Source: Butyricicoccus porcorum
GTDB lineage: Bacteria; Bacillota; Clostridia; Oscillospirales; Butyricicoccaceae
NCBI RefSeq assembly: GCF_002157465.1
Contig: NZ_NHOC01000001.1
Coordinates: 62,001 to 126,000 of the forward strand
DNA length: 64,000 bases
Direction of reading: 5' to 3'
The first letter of the stretch is position 1, and each line of letters opens with the position of its first letter. The notes under the pieces were generated by a model. The model was not told the origin of the DNA, ran no database searches, and was given only the letters and a program-made list of their open reading frames with translations. Positions 41,914-49,876 of the stretch are shown one piece after another. The translations under genes and the position numbers were made by a program.

Positions 41914-42386
41914 AGAGTTCACCTGCTTCCCGCGTGGAGTAGAGGACGGGAGTTAAGGGCTTGTCCTCTCTGCCCCTTTAGCTCCGTACCCGTTCGGGAG
42001 ATGGCTCTTGAGTGCGCTTTTCAGAAAAAAGTTGAAAAAAGCAAAATGCGCCCGTCCGCAAGACGCGGACGGGCGCAAAGGAAATGTAAGCAGTAGCTAA
42101 ATGTATTGACAGTTCACATTCATAGCCGGAATATCCCGCTTGCGGAGCATAGCTTTTTTTGACCGCAAAGCATTAGGCGGGTTACAGTAAATAAAAATGG
42201 ACACGGCGATACCTCCCCGATACCGCCGTATCCTTAAAAAAGGGCGACTTTAATACACTACCCGCAATCCATTCTATAATAGGGAACAGCGGCTTTTGCG
42301 CAATATTAAATAAAAAAGCCGATAACACATAGGTTTTTTGACCTAATGCGTTATCGGCTCTGCGTCTATGCGTCTGGCACTTTTAA
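41914..42386. other. Intergenic region with hairpins between the sigma gene and the methyltransferase
   Basis: No gene. A perfect 12-bp stem GCGCCCGTCCGC/GCGGACGGGCGC lies at 42048-42076, and GGACACGGCG/CGCCGTATCC at 42199-42233 followed by T-rich minus-strand sequence. Such hairpins downstream of tet(M) in Tn916 limit read-through into the orf7-orf8 genes; this stretch probably has the same role. Confidence 0.55.
42311..42359 (-). terminator. Terminator of the methyltransferase gene
   Basis: Stem AGCCGATAAC/GTTATCGGCT with further inner pairing (ATAGGT/ACCTAA-type) and TTTTTTA on the minus strand. Confidence 0.85.
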
Positions 42387-43370
42387 TCATTTTTTTTTGA
42401 ATTTATTATATGTGTTAGCTAACTGTCCACAAGCCGCGTTAATCTCTCTGCCATGAGAAACTCTCATAGTAACTTCAAGTCCTGCTTGCTCTAATTGATG
42501 TTTGAATGCAACTATTTCCCGTTTCTGTGGTGCTTTAATTCTTGAATTGCTTGTTGGGTTGTATTGTAACAAGTTAATCATAACTTTTTTGCCCCGAAAC
42601 CATTTTGCAAGTTGTCTTACATCTGAGGGCCGGTCATTTATACCCGGTAAAAGCAAATACGCAAAGACAATTTTGCGATTATGCCTTTCAGAATAGGATA
42701 AGGCTTGCTTAACAACATCTTCAATAGCATATATGCGCATGTGAGGAATAATACGATTTCTTGCAGATTGTGTTGCTGCGTGTAAAGATATTGTCAACTG
42801 AATTTTAAGATGTTCCTCGCGCAATTTTTTTAATTGATCGACCGGACCAACTGTTGATATGGTAATGCCGTCGGTTGGAAAGTTGAGCCCATATCTATCT
42901 CGGAGAATATGGATTGCTTTTATCAAGTTGTCATAATTGAATAAAGGCTCTCCCATACCCATAAAAACGATACGGTTTACTTTTCGACGCAACAATATAA
43001 TCTGTTGTACGATTTCTGACGATGTTAGATTACGAACAAAGCCATTTCGCCCGGACTCACAAAAAATACAACCAACAGGACAACCGACTTGTGTGCTCAC
43101 GCAAACAGTTCCACCATCTCGCCGCTTGATAAAAACCGTTTCAATGTATTTGTTGTCTTTCAGTTCGTAAACATACTTTTCAGTATCACTGCTTTTGCAA
43201 ATATTTTTTACCAACATTGATAGATTTTTTTTGCGTGGTAATTGCTTATATAATTCTTCATATAAGGCTTTTGCTTCATTCTCGCCAATAACTTCCGACA
43301 TTTCTTTGTAAGTAAATCCGTATGGATCATTCCGTACTTCCGCAGGCGTATATTTAGGTAAACGTTTCAT
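42387..43370 (-). CDS. RlmN/Cfr-family radical SAM 23S rRNA methyltransferase
   Basis: 327 residues. The radical SAM cluster motif CPVGCIFC (CxxxCxxC, about residue 98) follows VCVSTQVGC, and the C-terminal ACGQL (about 313) holds the second catalytic Cys of RlmN/Cfr. Also present: FMGMGEPLFNY and ISLHAATQSARNR. RlmN makes C2-methyl-A2503; Cfr makes C8-methyl-A2503 and gives resistance to several peptidyl-transferase drugs. The two cannot be told apart by eye. The N-terminus is short and unlike chromosomal RlmN. GC is clearly below its neighbours. AAAGGATA precedes the ATG. It sits where tet(M) sits in Tn916, behind a macrolide-type leader. Confidence 0.82.
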   Translation of the reverse strand: MKRLPKYTPAEVRNDPYGFTYKEMSEVIGENEAKALYEELYKQLPRKKNLSMLVKNICKSSDTEKYVYELKDNKYIETVFIKRRDGGTVCVSTQVGCPVGCIFCESGRNGFVRNLTSSEIVQQIILLRRKVNRIVFMGMGEPLFNYDNLIKAIHILRDRYGLNFPTDGITISTVGPVDQLKKLREEHLKIQLTISLHAATQSARNRIIPHMRIYAIEDVVKQALSYSERHNRKIVFAYLLLPGINDRPSDVRQLAKWFRGKKVMINLLQYNPTSNSRIKAPQKREIVAFKHQLEQAGLEVTMRVSHGREINAACGQLANTYNKFKKK

Positions 43371-43386
43371 TTTTATATCCTTTCTT

Positions 43387-43572
43387 CTAAATAATAAAAG
43401 TTTGTTTTTCTGTATTTTTGATTACAATCTCTAATTTTTCTACATCAATGATATGCGTCAATTTGCATTTAGGGCAGAAAAGAGGAAAATCTTTTAATAC
43501 AGTATTATGAAATACTTGAACTCTCGTCTTTCCGTTACAAATCGGACATTTTATCCAATATTTTTTAAGCAT
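43387..43572 (-). CDS. Cysteine-rich KTR-domain protein
   Basis: 61 residues: YWIKCPICNGKTRVQVFHNT and FPLFCPKCKLTHIIDVEKLE, two CPxC zinc knuckles around a KTR motif. This small protein often accompanies tet(M), erm and cfr genes in Tn916-like modules; its role is unknown. AAGGA and GTGAA lie upstream of the ATG at about 10 bp. It is 16 bp before the methyltransferase and translated from the same leader transcript. Confidence 0.8.
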   Translation of the reverse strand: MLKKYWIKCPICNGKTRVQVFHNTVLKDFPLFCPKCKLTHIIDVEKLEIVIKNTEKQTFII

Positions 43573-43707
43573 TATATTTCACTCGTCCTTTTTACACAAA
43601 AAAATGCACAGAGCAGTACAACAAAACTAAGGCATAGCTTGCACTATGTCTATACTATATCTATACGTCGTTAGTTTTTTGTATAGCATCCGCAAAATAA
43701 GCATGAC

Positions 43708-43731
43708 AAAAAAGCCCATGTTGAAAATGGG
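43708..43731 (-). terminator. Attenuator terminator in the KTR-methyltransferase leader
   Basis: Stem CCCAT/ATGGG with a 7-nt loop followed by six T residues on the minus strand, 20 nt past the leader-peptide stop. Confidence 0.7.
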
Positions 43732-43751
43732 AAAATCCTTTTTTTCAATGC

Positions 43752-43778
43752 TTATCTAATACGCATGCTATGCAACAT
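43752..43778 (-). CDS. Leader peptide MLHSMRIR, macrolide-sensing type
   Basis: ATG TTG CAT AGC ATG CGT ATT AGA TAA with AAAGGAGG 8 bp upstream and a strong promoter. It resembles the ErmD leader start (MTHSMRLR) and the mef leader MTASMRLR, and ends in Arg-Ile-Arg, the +x+ motif at which macrolide-bound ribosomes stall. Stalling would prevent the downstream hairpin from terminating transcription. Confidence 0.8.
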   Translation of the reverse strand: MLHSMRIR

Positions 43779-43806
43779 AAACGCCGCCTCCTTTTACATA
43801 AATTTT

Positions 43807-43835
43807 ATTTTATCAGAAAATCAGTCTACTGTCAA
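43807..43835 (-). promoter_or_regulatory. Promoter of the leader, KTR and methyltransferase genes
   Basis: TTGACA (43830-43835), 17-bp spacer, TAAAAT (43807-43812), minus strand. Confidence 0.85.
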
Positions 43836-43928
43836 TACACAACAGGAAGTATTTAACCTAATGATATGAATTGTGTGGACATATCCAAAAAGAAAGGTGA
43901 ACTGTAAAATGTAACAGGGTGAATGAAA

Positions 43929-44285
43929 ATGGCAAAAAGACCCGTACCATTGTACGACTTTAAGGCTTTCGGGGCAGCTATAAAAGCCGCGAGAAATGAA
44001 TACGGCGAGAGCCGCAAAAAGGTAAGCGACGAGTTATATATTTCCCCGCGCTACCTTGCGAATATCGAGAACAAGGGACAACAGCCGAGTTTACAGGTAT
44101 TCTATGACCTTGTAACCCGGTATCATATTTCGGTAGATCAATTTTTCTTCCCGAACAGCAATGCGGAGAAATCCACCGGGCGGCGGCAGCTTGACGCGCT
44201 GCTGGACGGTATGAGCGATAAAGGCATACGGATTGTAACCGCAACAGCAAGGGAGATAACGGAAGTCGAAAAAGCAGAGGATTAA
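43929..44285 (+). CDS. XRE-family repressor (Tn916 Orf9-like)
   Basis: 118 residues. The N-terminal helix-turn-helix (about 8-60) reads FGAAIKAARNEYGESRKKVS then ELYISPRYLANIENKGQQPS. A dimerisation tail follows (RRQLDALLDGMSDKGIRIV). In Tn916 the divergent Orf9 represses the excision/transfer genes. AGGGTG lies 7 bp before the ATG at 43929. It is transcribed away from the methyltransferase operon and ends at a strong terminator. Confidence 0.83.
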   Translation: MAKRPVPLYDFKAFGAAIKAARNEYGESRKKVSDELYISPRYLANIENKGQQPSLQVFYDLVTRYHISVDQFFFPNSNAEKSTGRRQLDALLDGMSDKGIRIVTATAREITEVEKAED

Positions 44286-44307
44286 CCTCACAATATGAGA
44301 AATCGGG

Positions 44308-44341
44308 AGATTGCAGCGCATGGCGGCTGCAATCTTTTTTT
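44308..44341 (+). terminator. Terminator of the Orf9-like repressor
   Basis: Perfect 10-bp stem AGATTGCAGC/GCTGCAATCT with an 8-nt loop and seven T residues. Confidence 0.92.
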
Positions 44342-44372
44342 GCGTCCAAAATCAAAGGAACGCGCAACAAAT

Positions 44373-44480
44373 ACCGCCTTTCGGTGGGGGTATGGAGTAG
44401 ATAGCAAGCACAGCAAACGAGTACCCGTTTGCGGAAAATGCTTGTTGGGATAATCCCAAACCCTTATACCGAAAGGCGGT
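44373..44480 (+). other. Candidate origin of transfer (oriT)
   Basis: A perfect 13-bp inverted repeat ACCGCCTTTCGGT ... ACCGAAAGGCGGT bounds about 80 bp that contain further stems: GCAAACG/CGTTTGC, AAGCA/TGCTT and TTGGGA/TCCCAA. It lies directly before mobC and the relaxase, the usual place of oriT in MOB-P elements. The nick site is not identified. Confidence 0.55.
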
Positions 44481-44486
44481 GCGGAA

Positions 44487-44816
44487 ATGGAAAACCGAAA
44501 GAGAAATATACAGATGAAGTTTTACGTTACGGAAGAAGAAAAGCGGCTGATCGACGAGAAGATGAAGCAGCTTCCCATAAAGCAGTATGGGGCATACTTC
44601 CGTAAAATGGCGATAGACGGGTATATTCTTGTCGTTGACCGAAGCGACACAAAAGCATATATCCGGGAACTGCAAGCGGTGAGCCGGAACATCAACCAAA
44701 TTGCAAAACGCGCCAATGCGACGGGGACGGTTTACAGGCAGGATATAGAGGACATTAAAAAGGCGGTGGACGAGATATGGCGGTTACAAAGACGCACCCT
44801 ATTAAATCAACCTTAA
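44487..44816 (+). CDS. mobC: MobC-like relaxosome accessory protein
   Basis: 109 residues. A ribbon-helix-helix-like start (NIQMKFYVTEEEKRLIDEKM) is followed by the MobC signature AVSRNINQIAKRANATGTVY and DIEDIKKAVDEIWRLQR. MobC proteins bind oriT and help the relaxase open the nick region. It begins 6 bp after the oriT candidate and overlaps the relaxase start by 40 bp. Confidence 0.88.
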   Translation: MENRKRNIQMKFYVTEEEKRLIDEKMKQLPIKQYGAYFRKMAIDGYILVVDRSDTKAYIRELQAVSRNINQIAKRANATGTVYRQDIEDIKKAVDEIWRLQRRTLLNQP

Positions 44817-45493
44817 AGGCTGCGATAGACTATATCTTAAATCCCGAAAAGACAGACGGGAAGCTGCTTGCGTCCTCTTTCGGCTGCGGGCTGGAAACCG
44901 CCGATATTGAGTTTGCATGGACGCGGGAAGCTGCCGGAGATCGCGGCACACATTTAGGGCGGCACTTGATACAATCCTTTGCGGTGGGAGAAACCACACC
45001 GGAAGAAGCGCACAAAATCGGCATGGAACTTGCCGGGGCGGTATTAGGCGGCAAGTATGAGTTTGTTTTGACAACTCACGTTGATAAAGAACATTTGCAT
45101 AATCACCTGATTTTCAATGCGGTTAGCTTTGTTGACTACAAAAAGTACCATTCCAACAAGCAAAGCTATCACGCTATCCGGCGCACCAGCGACAGGATAT
45201 GTAAAGAGCATGGGCTATCCGTCGTCGTACCGGGACAGGACAAGGGAAAAAGCTATGCAGAATACACCGCCGAAAAGCAAGGGACAAGCTACAAAGCAAA
45301 GCTGAAAACGGCGATAGATACTCTCATTCCCCAAGTGAAAGATTTTGACGAACTGCTGCGCCGCTTGCAGGAAATGGGGTATGAAATCAAACAGGGCAAA
45401 TACATTTCCTTTCGCGCTGCCGGACAGGAACGGTTTACCCGCACAAAGACGCTCGGCGCGGCCTATACGGAAGAAGCGATACTGTCTACATAG
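44777..45493 (+). CDS. MOB-P type relaxase, C-terminally truncated
   Basis: 238 residues of the MobA/VirD2 nuclease domain. It starts AVTKTHPIKSTLKAAIDYIL and has the histidine motif HVDKEHLHNHLIFN (about 98-111), with a likely catalytic Tyr near DYIL (residue 18). Full clostridial relaxases have 400 or more residues; here the frame stops at TEEAILST, where it runs into the tail of a convergent gene. Nicking may survive, but the C-terminal part is missing. Confidence 0.87.
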   Translation: MAVTKTHPIKSTLKAAIDYILNPEKTDGKLLASSFGCGLETADIEFAWTREAAGDRGTHLGRHLIQSFAVGETTPEEAHKIGMELAGAVLGGKYEFVLTTHVDKEHLHNHLIFNAVSFVDYKKYHSNKQSYHAIRRTSDRICKEHGLSVVVPGQDKGKSYAEYTAEKQGTSYKAKLKTAIDTLIPQVKDFDELLRRLQEMGYEIKQGKYISFRAAGQERFTRTKTLGAAYTEEAILST

Positions 45494-46194
45494 TGGGCGG
45501 TGTCCTCGTCGTTCTGATGAAGCACAACAATGTCGGAAACGGAAAGGCTATGCCCCTTAAAGTCGGCGGGGTGGTCGATATTAAACCTTTCCCAAATGTC
45601 GCCCAGCGTCATATCCTTTGTAAGCGGTGCAGTATAGACGAGTTCATAATTTACCCGGTCAATGGTAAGTCCAGCCGCTTGCAGACGGTCATAAGGCTCA
45701 AAGCGCAAGTCCCTTGTTTCGTCCCCGCGCTTTAACTGATAAATGGAAAAGGTATCGCCCTGCTCCTGCTCGGCTTGCCGCTGCTGCTGCAACTCGGTAA
45801 AATGCCCCTCAATCTCGGTAATGAGTTCCTTTGCGGTGGTCTGTATTGTTTCAAGGGACGCTTTTAACTCGGTCATTTCCTTGCCGCTGCTCCAACCAGC
45901 CACATAGCCGAAAGAGTAATCGGAAGTATCAAGGCCGAAATGCTGGCAAACCGTATAAGCGACGCTTTCCGCTTCTACCTCGCAGGTATGGCGGTCAACG
46001 CGGTTTTGCTGCTCCGGCGGGGCGTTTAAGTCTACGTCGTGCAGCTTCGCATGGGCGATTTCGTGAATGGCGGTCTTTACCGCCTGTAATTCACTCACGC
46101 CCTCTTTGATTGCAATACGCTTGTCGGTCAAACTGAAATACCCATTCAAGGATTTTTGCCCTCGTTTTCTCAATATCCCTTTCGATACGGTCAA
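45463..46194 (-). pseudogene. Fragment of a large ArdC/YodL-domain conjugation protein
   Basis: The recognisable part runs from GYFSLTDKRIAIKEGVSE to the stop. It contains a zinc-metallopeptidase-like AIHEIAHAKLHD (HExxH), a CEVEAESVAYTVCQHFGLD stretch typical of ArdC/IrrE-like proteins, and a YodL-type domain (FSIYQLKRGDETRDLRFEPYDRL). The natural proteins are far larger. Its N-terminal side is joined to a DUF4315 gene near 46150 and its C-terminal side to the truncated relaxase near 45480, so both ends are lost. Confidence 0.7.
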
Positions 46195-46210
46195 GTTTCG
46201 TGTTCGCCAT
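46094..46210 (-). pseudogene. DUF4315 protein start fused to foreign sequence
   Basis: The frame begins MANTKLDRIERDIEKTRAKI, the invariant start of DUF4315 coiled-coil proteins of Tn1549-like elements (about 85-100 residues), but from residue 21 it reads out-of-family sequence to a stop at residue 39. AAAGGAG lies upstream. It marks the recombination point with the ArdC/YodL fragment. Confidence 0.65.
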
Positions 46211-46216
46211 AGTCAT

Positions 46217-46939
46217 TTACTCCTTTCCAAACTGTTCTTTCCATGAATAGCTGCGCCCCAATCCCTTAACGGTTTTAAGATAGGGCATAGCGTTTTCTTC
46301 CAAAGTCGCCGCCCGGTTAAATAGATCGGGATAGTGTTCTTTGAGATATAAAATCTCTTGTTTCTTCATGCTCGGACAAAAGAAACAGGACGATTTACCC
46401 GGCTGCGGCAATCCTGCCGCTTTGATTTCCCGGATACAATCGTCCCTGTTCCAGCCCCATTCTTCAATGAGGGGGTAGCGGTTATGATATTTTTTGTCGG
46501 CTTCGTTGTACTTGCGGGAATGTTCATACCGTTTCACTTCTCCCGCGTCATAGCCGATATAGCGGTTGACTTTCTCGCCGCGCTGCCATACTTCGCGGCA
46601 AGGCGCATAGTGGTTGCAAAACTTTTCCTGCGGTGCGATTTTGTGTTTCTGCGAACAACGCTTATGCCCGTAGGCAATCGACGGGAGCGTATGAGAGCGC
46701 AAGCACTCGGTTTCAAGAGATAGGCGGTTGCCGTAGCGGTCAACATACTGCACAACGGTAATCTGCGGCATACCGTGTTCCGCAAGCCATTGATTGATTA
46801 TCTCGATAAATTGATAGGTATGCGGGTGTTCCGCGCCCGTATCGGCAAAGGTGATAAGGTCAATCGGGATTTTGTGCTTGTATAGGCCAATAAGTAAGGC
46901 GGCACTATTCGTGCCGCCGCCAAAAGATACAATATTCAT
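46217..46939 (-). CDS. PAPS reductase-like nucleotide alpha-hydrolase of conjugative elements
   Basis: 240 residues. It starts MNIVSFGGGTNSAALLIGLY, the SGGxxS-type PP-loop that binds ATP, and has a Cys pair in SSCFFCPSMKKQEI plus TFADTGAEHP. These features match the PAPS reductase/DndC-like enzymes common in Tn1549-family elements, whose substrate is unknown; sulfur modification of DNA or RNA is one idea. AAAAGGAG lies 7 bp before the ATG. It is co-oriented with the NlpC gene 13 bp upstream. Confidence 0.83.
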   Translation of the reverse strand: MNIVSFGGGTNSAALLIGLYKHKIPIDLITFADTGAEHPHTYQFIEIINQWLAEHGMPQITVVQYVDRYGNRLSLETECLRSHTLPSIAYGHKRCSQKHKIAPQEKFCNHYAPCREVWQRGEKVNRYIGYDAGEVKRYEHSRKYNEADKKYHNRYPLIEEWGWNRDDCIREIKAAGLPQPGKSSCFFCPSMKKQEILYLKEHYPDLFNRAATLEENAMPYLKTVKGLGRSYSWKEQFGKE

Positions 46940-46952
46940 TTTTCAACTCCTT

Positions 46953-48923
46953 TTAATTGTAATTTAACCGCCCGTAGGCGTAAAAGTGGGATTGCCAATA
47001 GCTGGTGTCCAGCTTTGAATACTGGATAGGGTCGCCACAATGCAGCATGACGGGGCTTCCGTCCCCGTCCTCGCCCACATAAATCCCCACATGGGAAACG
47101 CCGGGGGTGTCGTATGTACCCGTAAAGAACACCAAATCCCCCGGCTGCGGGTTAGAAACAGGGGTTGAGATGTTGTAAAGCCCTTGCGCCCCAAGTCTGC
47201 CCGTATTGTATAGGCCGCTGTTCGTCAACACATAACTCACAAAGCCGCTGCAATCAAAAGAGGTTTCCGGGGTGCTGCCGCCCCACACATAGGGAAAACC
47301 GACGTATTTATCTGCTTCCTCCATGAGCCGCGCAAACTTTTCATCGGAACCCAGCAGCGCGGCGGGTACTTCATAATCGGCGGGCGGGTTTTCATAGTAT
47401 TTAGACACATAGCCGGATTGCGGGAAAAGGTCGGGTCTGTTTCCCAGCGACGACATATACATAGCGTACATGGATAGCTGTTCTTCGCCCATGATGTAAA
47501 CGGGGACATGGGAGAGGTTGAAGTTTTCCAAATCCACATGAAGAATGTAATAGTTATAGGGGACTTCAACCGTATAGGGGTTGCCCTCGCTGTCCGTCCT
47601 TGTTTCGGTGCGGTAGCGTACCTGTACTTCTTCCTCGACCGTCAAGATATACTGTTTCTCAAAGAGCATTTCAAGGGTGCTTTGCACTTCATCGAGTGTA
47701 AACACGCCCTCATGCCACGCGGAAAGGATAGAAATTAGCACATAGGGGTCATGCTCGATCTCGTCCGCGTTTACCCGGTATTCGTCATAGCCGGGGTATT
47801 CGCTTTCGATATTGTCCAGCATATCTTGTAACTCGGCTTCCATAGCGGCATACGCGCTTTCCGCGCCCGTTATATCCGCGTCCTCGGAGAGATAGGACGA
47901 CGCAATCAAGCCGCTGCCGCTGTTGCCGCCAAAGAGGGAGCAAGAGGACAGCCCGCCGAAAAGCAGCAGCACGATAAAGGCAATTCCGCCCACAATCAAG
48001 CAGCCTTTCCAATGCCGGACGACAAAGAACGTCGCCCGTTTGGTTTCCTGCGCGGTTTTCTTCGCTGCCTTTGCGGTGGCTTCGGCGGTCTTTTTCACTT
48101 TGCTGCCCGCTTTCAGCGTCTTTGCATACTGCTTTTTAATGCGCTGCTTCTGCCAAAACCGGGAAACGGGATTTGAGTGCGCAAGGGCGGGATTATCGTG
48201 CAACGCCTTTTGATAGAGGAAATCGGCGTTTGCCTTTACCGCTTTTTTCTCCGCTACCGCCGCTGCCCGGTAGGGTTTCAGCTTATGGCTGCGTATGCTG
48301 CGCTTTGCTGACCGCGCCGCCATACCGCCCGCTTTCTCGCCCGCGAGTTCTACCCGGTGTCCGCTTTCCACACCGACGTTTTCTTTCTCTACCTCGTAGA
48401 TTTTCCCGTGTACGGTATTGTTTAACTCTTGCGCCGGACGGGATAAGGGGTTATGCCGCAACTTGCCGTTTGGGGGCTTATCCGTCTTTTCAAAGGAAAG
48501 GCGCGTTTTTGCCTTGCCTTTCGCTTCGTCAAAAACGCGCTCTTTCTTGATTTTGGTCTGCTTGGGGATAGCCGCCCGCGCTGCGTCTAAACGGTCTGCC
48601 GCTTTCTCGGATTTACGGATAGCTTTCTGCAATTCCGGCGTTGCCCGTTCCGCTTCGGAAAACTGCAAGCGGGAAGTATGGGTTTTTAGCTGCGCCGCGT
48701 CAAGAGCTTTTTTCTCCGCGCCCTTTGCCGCTTGCCGTTCAACCTCTGCGCCGATATGCTGAAAAGCCTTTTCCGCTGCCGCCGTTGCGGGAGCTGCATA
48801 GTTTTCCTCCTGCGGCCTTTCGCTGATACTCGTTGTTTCGCCCGTCGTGAGGTTTTCCGCAACCGCACCGTCGCGGGTCATTTTCTGCGTTACCTTGTCG
48901 GGGGCTTTTAATTCCTTGCTCAA
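46953..48923 (-). CDS. Conjugation-associated NlpC/P60 peptidoglycan hydrolase
   Basis: 656 residues. A highly charged cytoplasmic N-terminal region (about 1-310, Lys/Ala/Glu-rich, coiled-coil) is followed by one transmembrane helix (about 312-332, GGIAFIVLLLFGGLSSCSLF) and an extracellular NlpC/P60 domain at the end. Its catalytic Cys is in FDCSGFVSYV (about 553), and histidines in GVSHVGIY and VMLHCGDP. It opens the wall for the conjugation channel. The start is TTG with GGAGG 9 bp upstream and overlaps the methylase stop by 4 bp. Confidence 0.88.
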   Translation of the reverse strand: MSKELKAPDKVTQKMTRDGAVAENLTTGETTSISERPQEENYAAPATAAAEKAFQHIGAEVERQAAKGAEKKALDAAQLKTHTSRLQFSEAERATPELQKAIRKSEKAADRLDAARAAIPKQTKIKKERVFDEAKGKAKTRLSFEKTDKPPNGKLRHNPLSRPAQELNNTVHGKIYEVEKENVGVESGHRVELAGEKAGGMAARSAKRSIRSHKLKPYRAAAVAEKKAVKANADFLYQKALHDNPALAHSNPVSRFWQKQRIKKQYAKTLKAGSKVKKTAEATAKAAKKTAQETKRATFFVVRHWKGCLIVGGIAFIVLLLFGGLSSCSLFGGNSGSGLIASSYLSEDADITGAESAYAAMEAELQDMLDNIESEYPGYDEYRVNADEIEHDPYVLISILSAWHEGVFTLDEVQSTLEMLFEKQYILTVEEEVQVRYRTETRTDSEGNPYTVEVPYNYYILHVDLENFNLSHVPVYIMGEEQLSMYAMYMSSLGNRPDLFPQSGYVSKYYENPPADYEVPAALLGSDEKFARLMEEADKYVGFPYVWGGSTPETSFDCSGFVSYVLTNSGLYNTGRLGAQGLYNISTPVSNPQPGDLVFFTGTYDTPGVSHVGIYVGEDGDGSPVMLHCGDPIQYSKLDTSYWQSHFYAYGRLNYN

Positions 48924-49876
48924 TCTTCATCACCTCCAATCCGCTGTTTTGCAAGGGTGCAGTATTCGGGGTTTAACTCAATGCCGATATAGCGGCGCGA
49001 AAGGTGCTTTGCCGCCGCTGCGGTGGTGCCGCTGCCTAAAAAGGGGTCAAGGACAATCCCGCCCACGGGACAGCCCGCCAAAATGCACGTTTCCGCAAGT
49101 TTGGGCGGGTATGCCGCGAAATGCCCGCCGCGATAGGCAACGTTGTTGATCTGCCAAACGTTGCGGCGGCTGCGGACGGGGGAAATCAACTCGTCGGCGT
49201 ATGCGCCCTTTTCGCGGGGGCGGTTGATTTTCTGAGGCTGGTTCTGCCCCGGAACAGTAACGGCATATTTGTTACCTTTGCCAACGCCGCTTTTCAGCCG
49301 CTCCGCCGTTGCGGGGGCTATCGGCTCGGCTACTGCTTGCCAATCGTAGTAATATTTCTTCGACTTGGTGAGCAAAAATACATACTCATAGCAGCGGGTC
49401 GGACGGTCTTTGCAGCTTTCCGGCATGGGGTTTGTTTTGTACCAGATGATAGAACTGCGCAAATACCAACCGTCGCCCCGCAAGGCAAGGGCTACAAGCC
49501 ACGGGATACCGATTAAATCTTTGGGCTTGCAGCCGGGGGCGCGGTGGTTGACCGCCACTTGCTGCCCGTTCCTGCCTTTGGGATATTTGGGGTCTTGGTG
49601 GCCGGCTTTGCTGCCTGTGCCGCAATAAGTGTCCGCGATATTCAGCCAACAAGTGCCCTCCGGCGTAAGCACCCGCTTTACCTCATGGAAAACCGCCGTA
49701 ATGCGGGAAACGTATTCCTCCGGCGTTGCTTCCCGCCCGATCTGCCCGTCTGCGCCGTAGTCCCGCAAGCCGTAGTAGGGCGGGGACGTTACGCAACAGT
49801 CAATACAGTTTTCCGGCAAGGTTTGAAGCACCTGCAAGCTGTCGCCGCAATAGATTTTATCCGTTTCTATCCTCAT
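48920..49876 (-). CDS. Site-specific DNA methyltransferase (N4-cytosine/N6-adenine)
   Basis: 318 residues. The catalytic motif SPPY (TSPPYYGLRDYG, about residue 31) precedes the SAM-binding motif DPFLGSGTTAAAA (about 278), the order of beta-class amino-methyltransferases. TKSKKYYYDW and RRNVWQINNVAYRGGHFAAY are typical of orphan methylases in Tn1549-like elements. No restriction enzyme is nearby, so it probably protects the element from host restriction. It overlaps both neighbours by 4 bp, in a coupled run. Confidence 0.92.
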   Translation of the reverse strand: MRIETDKIYCGDSLQVLQTLPENCIDCCVTSPPYYGLRDYGADGQIGREATPEEYVSRITAVFHEVKRVLTPEGTCWLNIADTYCGTGSKAGHQDPKYPKGRNGQQVAVNHRAPGCKPKDLIGIPWLVALALRGDGWYLRSSIIWYKTNPMPESCKDRPTRCYEYVFLLTKSKKYYYDWQAVAEPIAPATAERLKSGVGKGNKYAVTVPGQNQPQKINRPREKGAYADELISPVRSRRNVWQINNVAYRGGHFAAYPPKLAETCILAGCPVGGIVLDPFLGSGTTAAAAKHLSRRYIGIELNPEYCTLAKQRIGGDED

